From NCBI GenBank assembly GCA_013334655.1, contig JAAXXD010000014.1, forward strand, positions 1-38,280: 38,280 bases of DNA, read 5' to 3'. The first letter of the stretch is position 1. Every line of letters starts with the position of its first letter. The notes beneath the pieces were generated by a model that searched no databases, was not told the DNA's origin, and saw nothing but the letters and a program-made list of their open reading frames with translations. Positions 16,313 to 28,556 of the stretch are shown in pieces. The position numbers and the translations under genes are program-made. Origin of the DNA: Chlorobaculum sp. (lineage in GTDB: Bacteria > Bacteroidota > Chlorobiia > Chlorobiales > Chlorobiaceae).

Positions 16313-17701
16313 TCAATACCCGTCGCCGGACGCCGCTTTCGTGAGCGCATCGACCGCCAGATTGGCGCTCATGACCGCGCCGCCCATCGAATCGTAGTAG
16401 AGCTGCTGCGAGAAGCCGCCCGCAATGAAGAGATTGCTGACCGGCGTTTTCTGCGTCGGGCGGAACGCTTCCATGCCGGGCAGCGGCGCGTAGACCGAGC
16501 GCGGAATCTTGACCAGCGTGGATTTGAGGATTTTCGCCCCCTGCGACTCCTTCGGGAAGTTGGCGCGAACACTCCGGTCAACCCGCGCGATGATCTCCTC
16601 TTTGGTCAGCCCCATCAGCTCCCGCGCCGGAGCGACGCAGAACTCGAAGCGCGTCTTGCCCTCGAAGCGTTCGCCTCGCAGCGTACGATAGTCCGGTGTG
16701 GTGCGGGCGAGGTTCGCAAACACAGGAATCACGCCATCCGGGCTGAAAAGTACGTTGTCGGTTGGCGTAATCTCGCGGTCGTACCAGAGCTGCACCGAAA
16801 TGACCGGTACGCCCTCCAGACGGTCGAGGTCGCCGAAAAAGCGGTCGTGCTGCTTGAGCGACGACGGCAACACCTTGCAGAGGTTGTGGATCGGCAGCGC
16901 GGCGACGTAGTAGTCCGCATCGAGAATTTCGCCATTGCGCAACTGTACGCCACGAATCTGCTGGCTGTCGAAAAGCAACTCCTCAACCGCAACGTTGTTC
17001 TGGAACACCGCGCCCCGCTGCGTGGAGTAATCGACGAGCGGCTGGTGCAGGTACTCCTGCGGCGAGCCTTTCAGAAAGCCCATGCACGACGAATCGGGAA
17101 TTCGATAGAAGGTCTCGGTGACGTCGAGAATGATCTTGGCTGAAATCTCCTCCGGCGGAATGAACTTGAGCGCGAGCGCCATCGGGCGGAACATCTTGTC
17201 CATCAGCCGCTGGCCAAACTTCTTCTGTTGCGCCCACTCGGCGAAGGTGAGGTGATCCTGCGTCGGCGGGTAGTTCGCCTTCTGGAGCGCCAGCGGAATG
17301 AGCGACTTCGAGAAGGCGGCCATCTCGCCAAAGGTGAAGTAGCCGTTTTTGATTATCGCCGGAAGCAGGTGCAGCGGACTGGGCAAATCCCAGGTGCTGA
17401 AGGTGAAGTTGTTGCCCCCTTCGAGCGTGTAGGTGAGCTGATGCTCTTTCCAGAGCACGGCGTGGTAGCTCTTGATCTCCTTCATGAGATCGTAGAGCAC
17501 GCCGTACGCGCCGAAAAAGCAGTGGGTGCCGGATTCGATCCAATCCCCCTCCTCGTCCTTCCAGGCGGAAACCTTGCCGCCGAAGATGGGGCGCTTTTCG
17601 AGCACCTTGACCTGAAAACCGCGATCCACGAGCCTCTTTGCGGCAGTCAGACCGGCGAGACCGCCGCCGATAATCAGTACCTTTTTTTTCTCTCCGTTCA
17701 T
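16313..17701 (-). CDS. crtQ: Zeta-carotene desaturase, plant/cyanobacterial type
   Basis: This 462-residue FAD-dependent amine-oxidase-fold desaturase begins with a dinucleotide-binding motif ([16 protein letters not shown]) and the FGGKVSAW motif of CrtP/CrtQ enzymes. It ends with the FAD-contacting stretch [20 protein letters not shown]. It should oxidise zeta-carotene to (pro)lycopene on the membrane, one of the steps between phytoene and lycopene. Green sulfur bacteria use this CrtP/CrtQ/CrtH route, not bacterial CrtI. Distinguishing CrtQ from CrtP rests on overall resemblance and on the presence of crtB about 19 kb away, an arrangement I recall for Chlorobaculum. The ATG at 17699-17701 gives the expected short N-terminus before the FAD motif. 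Confidence 0.8.
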   Translation of the reverse strand: MNGEKKKVLIIGGGLAGLTAAKRLVDRGFQVKVLEKRPIFGGKVSAWKDEEGDWIESGTHCFFGAYGVLYDLMKEIKSYHAVLWKEHQLTYTLEGGNNFTFSTWDLPSPLHLLPAIIKNGYFTFGEMAAFSKSLIPLALQKANYPPTQDHLTFAEWAQQKKFGQRLMDKMFRPMALALKFIPPEEISAKIILDVTETFYRIPDSSCMGFLKGSPQEYLHQPLVDYSTQRGAVFQNNVAVEELLFDSQQIRGVQLRNGEILDADYYVAALPIHNLCKVLPSSLKQHDRFFGDLDRLEGVPVISVQLWYDREITPTDNVLFSPDGVIPVFANLARTTPDYRTLRGERFEGKTRFEFCVAPARELMGLTKEEIIARVDRSVRANFPKESQGAKILKSTLVKIPRSVYAPLPGMEAFRPTQKTPVSNLFIAGGFSQQLYYDSMGGAVMSANLAVDALTKAASGDGY

Positions 17702-17742
17702 GAATTGCGTGTATGACTGACTTTTGTTTTGACCGCTGCGGC

Positions 17743-18357
17743 TCAGATGGCCGAGCGCCCCTCCATCGCCCGCGACAGCGTCGCTTCGTCGATGAATTCA
17801 AGCTCCGCGCCGACCGGAATGCCTCTGGCGATGCGGGTGACATTAATGCCGAGCGGTTTGAGCAGTTTGCTGATATAGAGCGATGTCGTTTCGCCCTCGA
17901 CGGTTGGATTGAGCGCGAGCACCACCTCGCGAACTTCGTCCGACGCGCCGGGGCTGATCCGTGCGAGCAGTTCGCGCACCTTGATGTCGTCGGGGCCGAC
18001 GCCGTCGAGCGGCGAAATCACCCCGTGGAGCACGTGATACAATCCTTTGTAGTGGCCGGTTTTTTCGAAGGCGAGCACCTCTGTGGGAGATTCGACAACG
18101 CAGATGACCGTGCGGTCTCGCCCGTTGGAGGTGCAGATGTGGCAGGGATCGATGCCCTGATCGGTGATGTTCTGGCAAACCGAGCAGCGAATCACCTTCT
18201 CCTTGACGTCGATCAACGCATTGGCAAGCTTCTCGACCTCTGAGCGCCTCGTCTGCAAGACATGCATGGTCAGCCTCTGAGCGGTCTTGCGGCCTATGCC
18301 GGGCAGCTTAGCGAACTCTTCGATGAGCGCCTCGACGGCTCCTGAGCTGTAACGCAT
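17743..18357 (-). CDS. recR: Recombination mediator protein RecR
   Basis: This 204-residue protein has the full RecR layout. It starts with a helix-hairpin-helix ([17 protein letters not shown], ~residues 17-33), followed by a four-Cys zinc motif (CSVC..CHIC, ~57-75). A Toprim domain comes next ([17 protein letters not shown], then [16 protein letters not shown]), and the C-terminal Walker-B-like segment contains GETTSLYIS. With RecF/RecO it helps load RecA at single-stranded gaps. It lies 10 bases downstream of ybaB, the pairing seen in most bacteria, so the two are very probably one operon. Confidence 0.95.
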   Translation of the reverse strand: MRYSSGAVEALIEEFAKLPGIGRKTAQRLTMHVLQTRRSEVEKLANALIDVKEKVIRCSVCQNITDQGIDPCHICTSNGRDRTVICVVESPTEVLAFEKTGHYKGLYHVLHGVISPLDGVGPDDIKVRELLARISPGASDEVREVVLALNPTVEGETTSLYISKLLKPLGINVTRIARGIPVGAELEFIDEATLSRAMEGRSAI

Positions 18358-18367
18358 GAAAAACGGT

Positions 18368-18703
18368 TTACTCGCCCTGACCGAAGTGCTTCATCAGGTC
18401 GGCCGGATTGATCATCCCGCCAGCGGCTTTCTGAATCTCGTTCTGCGCGATTTGTGCCGAAGCTTCGAGCGCCTTGTTCACAGCAGCCACGACCAGATCC
18501 TGCACCATATCGACATCGTCCATGATCTCAGGATCGATGGAAATTTCGAGCAGCTTTTGCCGTCCGTTGACCTTCGCCTTGACCATGCCGCCACCCGCCT
18601 CGCCTTCGGAGACAAGCTTTTCGAGCTGCTTCTGGACATCCTGCATCTTCGCGCCAGCATCCTTGAGCTGCTTCATCATATCACTGAAATTGGGCATCGC
18701 CAT
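18368..18703 (-). CDS. ybaB: YbaB/EbfC-family nucleoid-associated protein
   Basis: This 111-residue protein begins with a long Met/Gln/Lys-rich helix ([21 protein letters not shown]) and continues with the conserved core [21 protein letters not shown]. It matches the small dimeric YbaB/EbfC DNA-binding family. It lies immediately upstream of recR, the usual neighbour. The C-terminal tail ([13 protein letters not shown]) is slightly longer than in E. coli. The role is presumed to be nucleoid structuring or assisting recombination. Confidence 0.9.
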   Translation of the reverse strand: MAMPNFSDMMKQLKDAGAKMQDVQKQLEKLVSEGEAGGGMVKAKVNGRQKLLEISIDPEIMDDVDMVQDLVVAAVNKALEASAQIAQNEIQKAAGGMINPADLMKHFGQGE

Positions 18704-18744
18704 CGTGGTGTATTTCCTGGGTGTTGCTGTAATCGGGGATAAAT

Positions 18745-18784
18745 GATCTGTCAGACCGGACTGATCTGTCCGATCCGACAGATC
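18745..18784. repeat. Inverted/direct repeat of GATCTGTC
   Basis: GATCTGTC occurs at 18745-18752 and 18763-18770, and its inverse GACAGATC at 18777-18784. The last two form an 8-bp stem with a 6-base loop right after the transketolase stop. There is no U-tract. It could be a 3'-end hairpin or a dispersed intergenic repeat. Confidence 0.4.
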
Positions 18785-18790
18785 TTCAAT

Positions 18791-19774
18791 TCAATTCTTC
18801 CTTCTCAGCGCGAGGTAAATCTTCTCCAGAATATCCTCGGTGGTGAGCTTGTATTTCTTGAGCAGGTCGTCGGGCTTGCCCGATTCGCCGAAGGTGTCCT
18901 CGACGGCAACCATCTCGATCGGCACCGGAATATTGCGGGCGCAGACGTTGGCCACGGCTTCGCCGAGACCGGTGTACATCTGGTGCTCCTCGGCGGTGAC
19001 GATCGCGCCTGTGTCGTTGGCTGCGCGCACGATAGCGAGCGTGTCGATCGGCTTGATGGTGTGCATGTTGATGACACGCACCCCGACCCCCTCTTTTTCA
19101 AGGATTCTGGCCGCTTCGAGCGCTTTCCAAACCATGATGCCGCAAGCGATGACTGTGACGTCCTTGCCGGGATGCAGCTCGATGGATTTGCCAAGTTCGA
19201 AACCGTCCTCGTCGGTGGTGAAATCGGGCACGTTCGGGCGTCCAAAACGGAGGTAGACCGGACCAACATGTTCAAGAATTGCCTTGGTGGCGCGTATGGT
19301 TTCGCTGTAGTCGCACGGGACGACGACTGTCATGCGCGGCAGACTACGCATCAGACCGATATCTTCGAGAATCTGGTGGGTCGCGCCATCCTCGCCGAGG
19401 GTGAGACCGGCGTGCGAAGCGCAGATTTTGACGTTGAGATTGGAGTAGCAGACCGACTGGCGAATCTGGTCGAAGACGCGGCCGGTCGCGAAAACGGCGA
19501 AGCTCGACGCCACGGGGATCTTGCCGGTGGTGGCCAGCCCCGCCGCCATAGAGATCATGTTCGCCTCGGCGATGCCGGTCTGGATGAATCGCTCCGGAAA
19601 CTCTTTACGGAAGAGGTTCATGTTCAGCGACCCGGTCAGGTCGGCGCAGAGAGCGACAATCGACGGATTCTGGCGGCCAACTTCAAGCAGCGCCTCGCCA
19701 AATCCGGTACGGGTAGCCTTGTTGCCCCGGGAAGCGTACTTCTCAGTCTGTTCGTTGGTGATTTTCTCTCCCAT
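18791..19774 (-). CDS. Transketolase, C-terminal (pyrimidine + regulatory domain) subunit
   Basis: This 327-residue protein corresponds to the second half of transketolase. It has the pyrimidine-binding domain with catalytic Glu in [19 protein letters not shown] and the [15 protein letters not shown] and [15 protein letters not shown] motifs. The transketolase C-terminal domain follows ([20 protein letters not shown], then [13 protein letters not shown]). The thiamine-diphosphate-binding N-terminal half is encoded by a separate gene in such split enzymes. That gene is not adjacent here, since the next gene upstream is the divergent ksgA. The split complex would run the non-oxidative pentose phosphate rearrangements. 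A DXS or pyruvate dehydrogenase E1-beta identity is less likely given the motif set. Confidence 0.85.
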   Translation of the reverse strand: MGEKITNEQTEKYASRGNKATRTGFGEALLEVGRQNPSIVALCADLTGSLNMNLFRKEFPERFIQTGIAEANMISMAAGLATTGKIPVASSFAVFATGRVFDQIRQSVCYSNLNVKICASHAGLTLGEDGATHQILEDIGLMRSLPRMTVVVPCDYSETIRATKAILEHVGPVYLRFGRPNVPDFTTDEDGFELGKSIELHPGKDVTVIACGIMVWKALEAARILEKEGVGVRVINMHTIKPIDTLAIVRAANDTGAIVTAEEHQMYTGLGEAVANVCARNIPVPIEMVAVEDTFGESGKPDDLLKKYKLTTEDILEKIYLALRRKN

Positions 19775-19877
19775 TAATGACAGAATACCTTAAATTTGAA
19801 AAAGTTAAGCAGGACCTGAGTGTCTGCCGGGTTAACCCCGCTCTCAATAGTAAGTTGCGCTCACCAAGCCCATTCCG

Positions 19878-20663
19878 ATGACGAAAGTTGAATATAAGCA
19901 TACGCATATAGCGGCAAAAAAAAAATTAGGCCAAAACTTCCTGCTCGACAAGAACATCCCGCGCAAGATCGTCCGTGAGTCTGGAGTCAGGGCGGGCGAC
20001 AGGGTGCTCGAAATCGGCCCTGGCTTCGGCGCTCTGACAACGGCGATTCTCGAAGCGGTGCCATCCTTCACCGCCATCGAGAAAGACCGCGAACTGGCGC
20101 GGTTCATCCGGGAGGAGCACCCGCAGATCGAGCTGATCGAAGGCGACTTCCTCAAAGTCCCGCTCGAACCGCTCGCGGCGGGGGGCAAACTCGCCGTGCT
20201 CGGCAACATCCCCTACTCCATCACCAGCCCGATCCTGTTCCGCCTCTTGGACAACCGGCATCTCGTCGCGTCCGCCACGCTGATGATGCAGCACGAAGTC
20301 GCCCAGCGCATCGCCGCCGTGCCTGGCACGAAAGAATACGGCATCCTCGCCGTGCAGATGCAGGCCTTCTGTGACGTAAAATACCTTTTCAAAGTAGGCC
20401 GCGCCGTCTTCAAACCCCGCCCGGAGGTTGACAGCGCCGTCATCCGCATGGTGCCGAAAGCTGATGATCCCGTCGAGGACAGCGAAGGCTTCCGTCTGTT
20501 TGTGCGAAGAGCTTTTCACCAGCGAAGAAAAACGCTCTGGAACAATCTGAAGGAATACTACAACACCTCCGAAGTGCCCGAAGCAACGCTCAAGCTACGA
20601 TCGGAAGCGCTGACGGTTGGAGATTTGATAAAGCTGTTCGGAATGCTCAAACCGATGGAATGA
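19878..20663 (+). CDS. rsmA: 16S rRNA dimethyladenosine transferase KsgA/RsmA
   Basis: This 261-residue SAM-dependent methyltransferase dimethylates two adjacent adenosines near the 3' end of 16S rRNA. It starts with the family signature [14 protein letters not shown], followed by SAM motif I ([12 protein letters not shown]), the acidic loop [11 protein letters not shown], motif [15 protein letters not shown] (N-x-P-Y) and [14 protein letters not shown]. The C-terminal helical domain contains [17 protein letters not shown]. It is divergent from the transketolase gene with a ~100-base shared promoter region. A second, decayed copy of its 3' third exists near 34.8-35.0 kb. Confidence 0.95.
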   Translation: MTKVEYKHTHIAAKKKLGQNFLLDKNIPRKIVRESGVRAGDRVLEIGPGFGALTTAILEAVPSFTAIEKDRELARFIREEHPQIELIEGDFLKVPLEPLAAGGKLAVLGNIPYSITSPILFRLLDNRHLVASATLMMQHEVAQRIAAVPGTKEYGILAVQMQAFCDVKYLFKVGRAVFKPRPEVDSAVIRMVPKADDPVEDSEGFRLFVRRAFHQRRKTLWNNLKEYYNTSEVPEATLKLRSEALTVGDLIKLFGMLKPME

Positions 20664-21017
20664 TGTGACAAAGACCAATGATTATTTTGATTGTGATGCG
20701 AATGCTGTAGGACAATGCCGATTGCGTTTCTTCTGTGAATCTCGGCTTATAGAGCGTATATTTTGAAAAAATAATTGAATGTAATATATCCAGCAACTGC
20801 TCTAAAACTAACAAAGAACATGCTGCTATTGATGTTTTCCATTTCAAACCTCTCTGAAAAAGGAGAAACTAAATGTTGATGAATATATATATTTTGAATC
20901 TTCAAAAGATATTTCAAAACACCAACAAGTATATCGTCTTTGGCCACGGCGCACAATGTATATTTATGCCCGCCTGCGGTGTGAGCTTGCTTCTTGTTCT
21001 TTGTGAGTGGCCAATGC
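20664..21017. other. AT-rich stretch between ksgA and fic, no secure gene
   Basis: Base composition drops sharply here. A plus-strand frame starting at 20873 has a good ribosome binding site (AAAGGAGAAACTAA) and begins MLMNIYILNLQKIF, but it runs antisense into the end of fic. A minus-strand frame (20747-21028) overlaps the fic stop. Neither resembles a family I know. They are most likely non-coding or foreign DNA. Confidence 0.4.
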
Positions 21018-22522
21018 TTAGGTCGCATAATTCATTCTCACCGCGGCTTCCAGGCGTTCGATCTCTTCATCGGTCAGAACGCTGAAAACGGATTCCCGTT
21101 TGGCTGCGGAAAGATAACCATTGTTTTGCAGGCAAAGTCTTATAAACAGATCGATCTGGCGATCCGGCATATCTACGATCTCCTGAAGCGCTTTTTTCGT
21201 GCGGTCGTAACCGACCAGAAAATTGAGCTCTTTTTTCAGCTCTTCGTCAACGGTTTTGATGATGAATTCGTACAAAGCCTCGACCTGCGCGGTCATGTCG
21301 ATGTAGCGGTACCAGATGCCGGTTTGACCGGAAACGGTCATGTCGCCGGAATCGTCCAGTTCGTAATCGACGAGTCTCATCAGTGGAACCGAAAATGCTT
21401 CGAGCGAGCGGTCGTACAGAATCGGGTTGTTGAGCATGGCTGCCGATACCGGAAACATGAGTCCCTCGGGAACCACTCTTCTTTGAGCAAGTATGTTGTG
21501 GATCAGAAAACGATGAATGCGCCCGTTTCCATCTTCGAATGGATGCAGGAAGACGAAGCCGTAGGCGATGATCGCCGCATGAACGACGACGGGTATGTTT
21601 CGTTCCTGTTTGAGTTTGCGATGGGTGCTGATGAGACCATTCATCAGGCCGGTCAAGTCTTCGGGTTTTGGAGTGATGTAATGAATCTTTTCCTGCAAGG
21701 GCGTGACCGTTTCGCCAACATAATTCTGGTTTTGCCGGTAATCGGATTCGCAAAATCGGGAATCGACAATGCTGTTCTGAATTTCGATTAACAGCTCTTT
21801 TTCGCAGAAGTCCCGGTGTTCCGCCGTTGTCAGAAGAGCGATGAATCTGTCCGTTCGGGATAAGTCTGGCCTGATATGTTCGATTTCAAAGGATGCTTTC
21901 GTTTCCTTGCGATAAAGATAGCTCAACGCTCGTTTGAGCAGCTCTGGAGGATAAGCAGTGACGATTTCCTCGCATCGTTGAGTTATGTCGATGCGCTCCA
22001 TTTCTGCCAGTTTTTCCGTGCGTCTGACGATAGGGCAGAATTTCGGTGTACCCGGAAGATTGTTGTTTATCCGCTGGCGCTGAACTATTTCCTGACCGCT
22101 CAACCATCTTGCCGTATAATATTTGTTGTTTTCGAGCAGGTAGATATAATTTCCTTGCGTGAGGTCAGTCAGAAGCAGTTGGCAACCAGTCAGGTATTCG
22201 TACAGGAACCAGATTTTTCGGGCATATTTACCGGTTGGTTTCGACGCGATCCAGTCACGGAGCGGCGTGGCGTCGATAACCTCGAATATCCGCGCGAGCG
22301 TGCGAGATTAATCCCGTCGTACTTGAGCGCAAACTCAAGATGGTTTCCGTCATCATTTCCGGGCCAATAAGAGCGGGGATAGGTCGTTTCGACAAGTCCA
22401 TGCTGAATTATCTCGCTTCGCGCACCTGTCGGAGCAATTCTTGAGCTATGCCAGTTCGGTATGGCATCGAGCTTGTATTTTTCCAGCAGGAAAGCATAAC
22501 CCGCCGGGCGGTTTTGCTGCAT
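21018..22522 (-). pseudogene. Fic-domain protein interrupted by one frameshift
   Basis: Two frames together make a ~500-residue Fic protein. The first (ATG at 22520-22522, ribosome binding site GGAGAAG) encodes the N-terminal domain up to LEFALKYDGINLA. The same protein continues in another frame as ARIFEVIDATPLRDWIASK, then KIWFLYEYLTG. It runs through to the catalytic motif HPFEDGNGRIHRFL (consensus HPFx(D/E)GNGR) and the stop at 21018. The frame change falls at about 22297-22303 in a CG-rich run. Fic enzymes transfer AMP to Ser/Thr/Tyr hydroxyls of target proteins. The catalytic core itself is intact in the 3' piece, which could be translated separately from a weak TTG start at 22103, but the conserved N-terminal module would be lost. 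Confidence 0.8.
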
Positions 22523-22562
22523 GACTTCTCCGTATTGGAATGGCTTCAGGTTGCCAGTCTGT

Positions 22563-22653
22563 AAAAACAGTTAGAATAGCTTCAGGTCGATTGAAAACCG
22601 TTACAAGTGCGTGAAAATAGTTATAAATCAGCCTTTTTGCGTGAAAATTGTTA
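22563..22653. promoter_or_regulatory. Four phased GAAAANNGTTA repeats upstream of fic
   Basis: The 11-mer (A/G)AAAANNGTTA occurs at 22563, 22593, 22613 and 22643, all in the same orientation. The spacings of 30, 20 and 30 bases are whole helical turns. The array sits 40-130 bases upstream of the fic start in the fic/nfeD divergent region. It looks like a multi-site operator or binding array, an inference from spacing alone. Confidence 0.45.
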
Positions 22654-22774
22654 AGTTACTTAGAAAAAATAAGATAGTGGCTTTGCATCATCGGGGTTTC
22701 TGGGCGTTACGAACGATCAGGAACCCTTTTTGATTATATTGATACAAGATACGGCAAATCAGGTATCACTGGTA

Positions 22775-24100
22775 ATGACAGACAAGCGTAAAAGATCGAT
22801 CACCATCTTCCTGCTTCGGCTGATCGCCATCGCGGCGGTTTTTGCCGCCATGCCGCTTGTTGGACGCGCCGCCGAAATCCGCGCCATGTCACTGAAAGGG
22901 AGCGTCAATCCTGGCAGCGCGGCGTGGTTTTTGCGGGAGCTTGATGAGGCAAATCGTGACGGCAACACGCTGCTTTTGGTGGAACTCGATACGCCGGGCG
23001 GGCTGGTCGCCTCTCTCCGCGAGATGGTGCAGGGGGTTATGGCTTCGAAGGTGCCCGTCGTGGTGTATGTCGCGCCGTCCGGGGCGCAGGCGGCTTCAGC
23101 GGGGGCGCTACTGTTGCTCTCCGCCCATGTTTCGTCGATGGCTCCCGGCACCGAGACCGGCGCGGCGCATCCGGTGGATCTTGGCGGCGGCGCGGACAAG
23201 GAAAGCGTCATGAACGCCAAGATCGAGAACGATCTTGCCGCATTCGCCCGAAGCCTCGCTCAGAAGCGTGGGCGCAATCCCGCGTGGGCGGAGCGGGCCG
23301 TGCGAGAGAGCATCGCTTCGACAGCCTCCGAGGCGCTCACGGCGGGCGTGATCGATACTGTGGCGACCAGTCGCAAAGAGCTGCTCGCTTATCTCGACGG
23401 GCGCACGGTGACGACCGCCGTCGGAACCGTGACCATCCGCACGTCGGGCGTGACGGTGCGTCAAGCCTCGCCCACCTTCCGCGAACAGGTGATGATGACC
23501 ATTGCCGATCCGAATATCGCCTATTTCCTCCTGCTTCTCGGAATCGCCGGACTCTATTTTGAACTCACGACTCCCGGCGCGGTGTTGCCGGGCGTGGCCG
23601 GGGCAATTGCGCTCGTGCTCGGCGCGTGGGCGATGCAACTGCTCTCGGTCAACGTGACCGGCCTTTTGCTCATTCTGCTCGCCATCCTCTTTTTCGGCCT
23701 CGAAATCTTTGTCGTCAGCAGCGGCGCTCTGGCCATCGCCGGCCTGGTGGCGCTCTTCATCGGCTCGATCATGGTGTTCAATCAGCCGGAGATTGGCCTC
23801 TTCATCAACTGGTGGATTTTTCTGCCGCTTTTTCTTTCATTTTCGGCGGGAGTCCTGTTACTTGTCCTTGTAGTGTTCCGCTCGACCCGGAAGAAGGCGC
23901 TCTCCGGCATTGAGGGGCTGGTCGGCGAGACAGGCACGGTCGAGAGCGCCATTGCGGATGGCAGAAGCGGCAAGGTGTTCGTGCATGGCGAGTTGTGGGA
24001 GGCATCGGCATCCGGCTCGCTTCCTGCCGGAGTGCTGGTCGTCGTGACGCGGGTCGAGGGGATGAAGCTCATTGTGAAACAAACTATCGGGGAGGCGTGA
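22775..24100 (+). CDS. NfeD-family membrane serine protease (NfeD1b type)
   Basis: This 441-residue protein has an N-terminal signal/anchor ([15 protein letters not shown]) and a ClpP-like protease domain with LDTPGGL and [14 protein letters not shown]; the nucleophile is the Ser of ASAG. The catalytic Lys is expected in [11 protein letters not shown], as in the archaeal homologue PH1510. Four or five membrane helices follow, then a C-terminal soluble NfeD OB-fold ([17 protein letters not shown]-like GELWEAS). I chose the ATG at 22775 over a TTG at 22730. The gene ends one base before the slipin start, the classic NfeD-stomatin operon. The pair is thought to act in membrane-protein quality control, the protease cutting near the slipin C-terminus. 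Confidence 0.88.
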   Translation: MTDKRKRSITIFLLRLIAIAAVFAAMPLVGRAAEIRAMSLKGSVNPGSAAWFLRELDEANRDGNTLLLVELDTPGGLVASLREMVQGVMASKVPVVVYVAPSGAQAASAGALLLLSAHVSSMAPGTETGAAHPVDLGGGADKESVMNAKIENDLAAFARSLAQKRGRNPAWAERAVRESIASTASEALTAGVIDTVATSRKELLAYLDGRTVTTAVGTVTIRTSGVTVRQASPTFREQVMMTIADPNIAYFLLLLGIAGLYFELTTPGAVLPGVAGAIALVLGAWAMQLLSVNVTGLLLILLAILFFGLEIFVVSSGALAIAGLVALFIGSIMVFNQPEIGLFINWWIFLPLFLSFSAGVLLLVLVVFRSTRKKALSGIEGLVGETGTVESAIADGRSGKVFVHGELWEASASGSLPAGVLVVVTRVEGMKLIVKQTIGEA

Positions 24101-24101
24101 G

Positions 24102-24851
24102 ATGCTTTCGTTTAATCTGCTGATTTTACTGGTACTTGCGGTGGCTTTTTTCGTCTCCGCGGTCAAGATCATGCCTGAATACGAACGGGCGGTCATTTTC
24201 CGGCTTGGCCGGATCATCGGAGCCAAAGGGCCGGGGCTGATCATCCTGATTCCCTACATCGACCGGATGGTGCGGGTTGACTTGCGCACCGTGACGCTCG
24301 ATGTGCCTCCGCAGGATATCATCACGCGCGACAACGTTTCGGTGAAGGTGAGCGCCGTGGTCTATTTCCGGGTGCTCGACCCGATCAAGGCGATCATCGA
24401 TGTGGCCGATTTCCATTTCGCCACCTCTCAGCTCGCCCAGACCACCCTTCGCAGCGTGTGCGGGCAGGGCGAAATGGACAATCTGCTCGCCGAGCGCGAC
24501 GAGATCAATGACCGCATCCAGTCGATTCTCGACAAGGATACCGCGCCGTGGGGCGTAAAAGTAGGTAAGGTCGAGGTGAAGGAGATCGATCTTCCCGAGG
24601 AGATGCGCCGGGCGATGGCCAAGCAAGCCGAGGCCGAGCGGGAGCGCCGCTCGAAGGTTATCAACGCCGAGGGCGAGTTCCAGGCGGCGCAACGTCTGGC
24701 CGATGCGGCGGAAATCATCACGCAGAATCCCGCCGCCTTGCAGTTGCGCTATCTCCAGACATTGCGAGATATTGCCACCGAGAACAACTCGACCACGATT
24801 TTCCCTGTGCCGGTAGACCTTATCAAAATGTTTTTCGAGAAGAAATCCTGA
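24102..24851 (+). CDS. Slipin/stomatin-like SPFH-domain membrane protein
   Basis: This 249-residue protein has one N-terminal membrane helix (residues ~3-22). The SPFH/prohibitin core follows, with the diagnostic [40 protein letters not shown] and [20 protein letters not shown]. Next comes a charged coiled-coil region ([22 protein letters not shown]). The C-terminal hydrophobic segment ([14 protein letters not shown]) is the region cleaved by the partner NfeD protease in archaeal examples. It oligomerises into membrane microdomain scaffolds. The start is preceded by GGAGG within the last codons of the protease gene, so the two are translationally coupled. Confidence 0.92.
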   Translation: MLSFNLLILLVLAVAFFVSAVKIMPEYERAVIFRLGRIIGAKGPGLIILIPYIDRMVRVDLRTVTLDVPPQDIITRDNVSVKVSAVVYFRVLDPIKAIIDVADFHFATSQLAQTTLRSVCGQGEMDNLLAERDEINDRIQSILDKDTAPWGVKVGKVEVKEIDLPEEMRRAMAKQAEAERERRSKVINAEGEFQAAQRLADAAEIITQNPAALQLRYLQTLRDIATENNSTTIFPVPVDLIKMFFEKKS

Positions 24852-24884
24852 ACCGGTTTATATCAACCATCAAACGATACGGCC

Positions 24885-25343
24885 ATGATTACCATCAAAT
24901 CGATTCTCTGCCCTGTCGATTTTTCCGACGCTTCGAAAAATGCCTACCGTTATGCCTGCGAGTTTGCCAAATCGATGGGTTCGAAAGTGGTGTTGCTGAA
25001 CGTGATCGAACCTCGTCCCATCGCGGCGGACATGAGCTTGAACTACATCCCGCTCGAAGAGGATCTCGCCGCGGCGGCCAGGCAGGATTTCATCCCGCTT
25101 GTCAGCGAAGCGCAGGCGAAGGGGATTGATATAAGCGCCGATGTCATGATCGGAATGCCAGCCGAAACGATTCTTCAGCAGATGGCCGATCTCGATGTGA
25201 GCCTGCTCATCATGGGCTCGCACGGCAAGACCGGCCTGAGTCGCCTGCTCATGGGCAGCGTCGCCGAAGCGGTGGTGCGCAAGGCCCAGGTACCGGTGCT
25301 CATTGTGAAAGCAAATGAAAAGGAGTTTATCACAGAAGTGTGA
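24885..25343 (+). CDS. Universal stress protein (UspA family)
   Basis: This 152-residue single-domain Usp starts ILCPVDFSDASKNAYRYACEFA. It has the ATP-binding signature G-x2-G-x9-G-S near its end (GSHGKTGLSRLLMGSVAEAVV) and finishes VPVLIVKA, so it is likely of the nucleotide-binding class. It lies 33 bases after the slipin gene and may be the last gene of that transcript. The gene is convergent with meaB across a hairpin. The exact stress role cannot be inferred. Confidence 0.9.
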   Translation: MITIKSILCPVDFSDASKNAYRYACEFAKSMGSKVVLLNVIEPRPIAADMSLNYIPLEEDLAAAARQDFIPLVSEAQAKGIDISADVMIGMPAETILQQMADLDVSLLIMGSHGKTGLSRLLMGSVAEAVVRKAQVPVLIVKANEKEFITEV

Positions 25344-25356
25344 TGTGGGCTGATAG

Positions 25357-25377
25357 GGGCGGGTCTTGTGCCCGCCC
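25357..25377. terminator. Hairpin between convergent usp and meaB
   Basis: A perfect 7-bp GGGCGGG/CCCGCCC stem with a 7-base loop lies 14 bases after the usp stop and 26 bases before the meaB stop. U-tracts are weak on both sides, so bidirectional termination is only a suggestion. Confidence 0.5.
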
Positions 25378-25402
25378 TGTGACTTTTGCGGCCTTTCGCC
25401 GA

Positions 25403-26413
25403 TCAGTCGGATCTGACAGATATATTAAATGCTTTCAGCAGCTCCGTGGCTCCGCTAAAGGGGCTGAGCTGGCCAGCCAGCACTTGCTGCTCGATTTGCG
25501 CTGTCGCGGCTTTGACCGGCGCGGCGTTGTAGAACTCCCGTTTCAGGCGCTCTTCGGCGATGGTGTGGAGCAGGTGGCGCAGCTGCTCGCGGCGCTGTTC
25601 GGCCCACTCGCCACTTTTTTGCATCGCCGTGGCAAACTCTTCGATATTTTGCCACACTTCGCTGATGCCCGACCCTTCGAGGGCGGAGGTGAGCAGCACT
25701 TTTCGCTCCCATCCGGGATGTTTGTCGGGCAACAGTCTCAGCGCCGATTCGCAGTCGGCTTTCGACACCTCGGCAATCCTGCGCCGGTCGCTGTCCGCCT
25801 TGTTGACGGCCACCGCATCGGCGATCTCCATGATGCCGCGCTTGATGCCTTGCAGCTCGTCGCCCGATCCGGGGAGCATGAGCAGCAGAATGAAATCGAC
25901 CATCGAATTCACCACAATCTCCGACTGGCCGACGCCGACCGTTTCGACGATGATGACCTCGTATCCGGCAGCTTCGCAGAGCAGGATGGTTTCGTGCGTG
26001 CGCGGCGAGGTGCCGCCGAGGTAGCCCGACGAAGGCGTCGGCCGGATGAAGGCTTCCGGGCGGATGGCGAGCTTCTCCATGCGGGATTTGTCGCCGAGGA
26101 TGCTCCCTTTCGAGCGGGAGCTGCTCGGGTCGATGGCGAGCACCGCCACCTTCTTGCCCGCATGAGTGAGGTGAAGGCCGAGCGCTTCGATGAAGGTGCT
26201 CTTGCCCGCGCCCGGCGCTCCGGTGACGCCGACGCGGATCGAGCTTCGCCCACTGCCGAGGCATCGGTCGAGAATCTGGTGCGCCAGCCGCTCGTGCTCC
26301 GGGCGGCTCGATTCGACCAGCGTGATGGCGCGGCTCAGAAGGTGGCGGTTGCCGCTCCTGATCCCCTCGACGAACTCCTCGACCGTGGGTTCATGCCGCT
26401 GCCTGCCGCTCAT
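25403..26413 (-). CDS. meaB: Methylmalonyl-CoA mutase-associated GTPase MeaB
   Basis: This 336-residue G3E-type P-loop GTPase (also called ArgK) has a Walker A motif VTGAPGAGKSTFIEAL (~residues 59-75), LAIDPSSSRSKGSILGDK, the G3-region VETVGVGQSEIVV and the base-specificity motif VNKAD. It protects and gates cofactor loading of the B12-dependent methylmalonyl-CoA mutase. It is the last gene of the operon, 19 bases after mutB, which strongly supports this role over an arginine-transport one. Confidence 0.93.
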   Translation of the reverse strand: MSGRQRHEPTVEEFVEGIRSGNRHLLSRAITLVESSRPEHERLAHQILDRCLGSGRSSIRVGVTGAPGAGKSTFIEALGLHLTHAGKKVAVLAIDPSSSRSKGSILGDKSRMEKLAIRPEAFIRPTPSSGYLGGTSPRTHETILLCEAAGYEVIIVETVGVGQSEIVVNSMVDFILLLMLPGSGDELQGIKRGIMEIADAVAVNKADSDRRRIAEVSKADCESALRLLPDKHPGWERKVLLTSALEGSGISEVWQNIEEFATAMQKSGEWAEQRREQLRHLLHTIAEERLKREFYNAAPVKAATAQIEQQVLAGQLSPFSGATELLKAFNISVRSD

Positions 26414-26432
26414 CGTCCCGTCGCGTGTTCGC

Positions 26433-28552
<2,120 letters not shown>

Positions 28553-28556
<4 letters not shown>

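Noticed and set aside
25400-25420. Resemblance of GATCAGTCGGATCTGACAGA to the GATCTGTC repeat at 18745-18784.
   Set aside because: It lies mostly inside the meaB coding end and matches only in short pieces; not enough for a dispersed repeat family.
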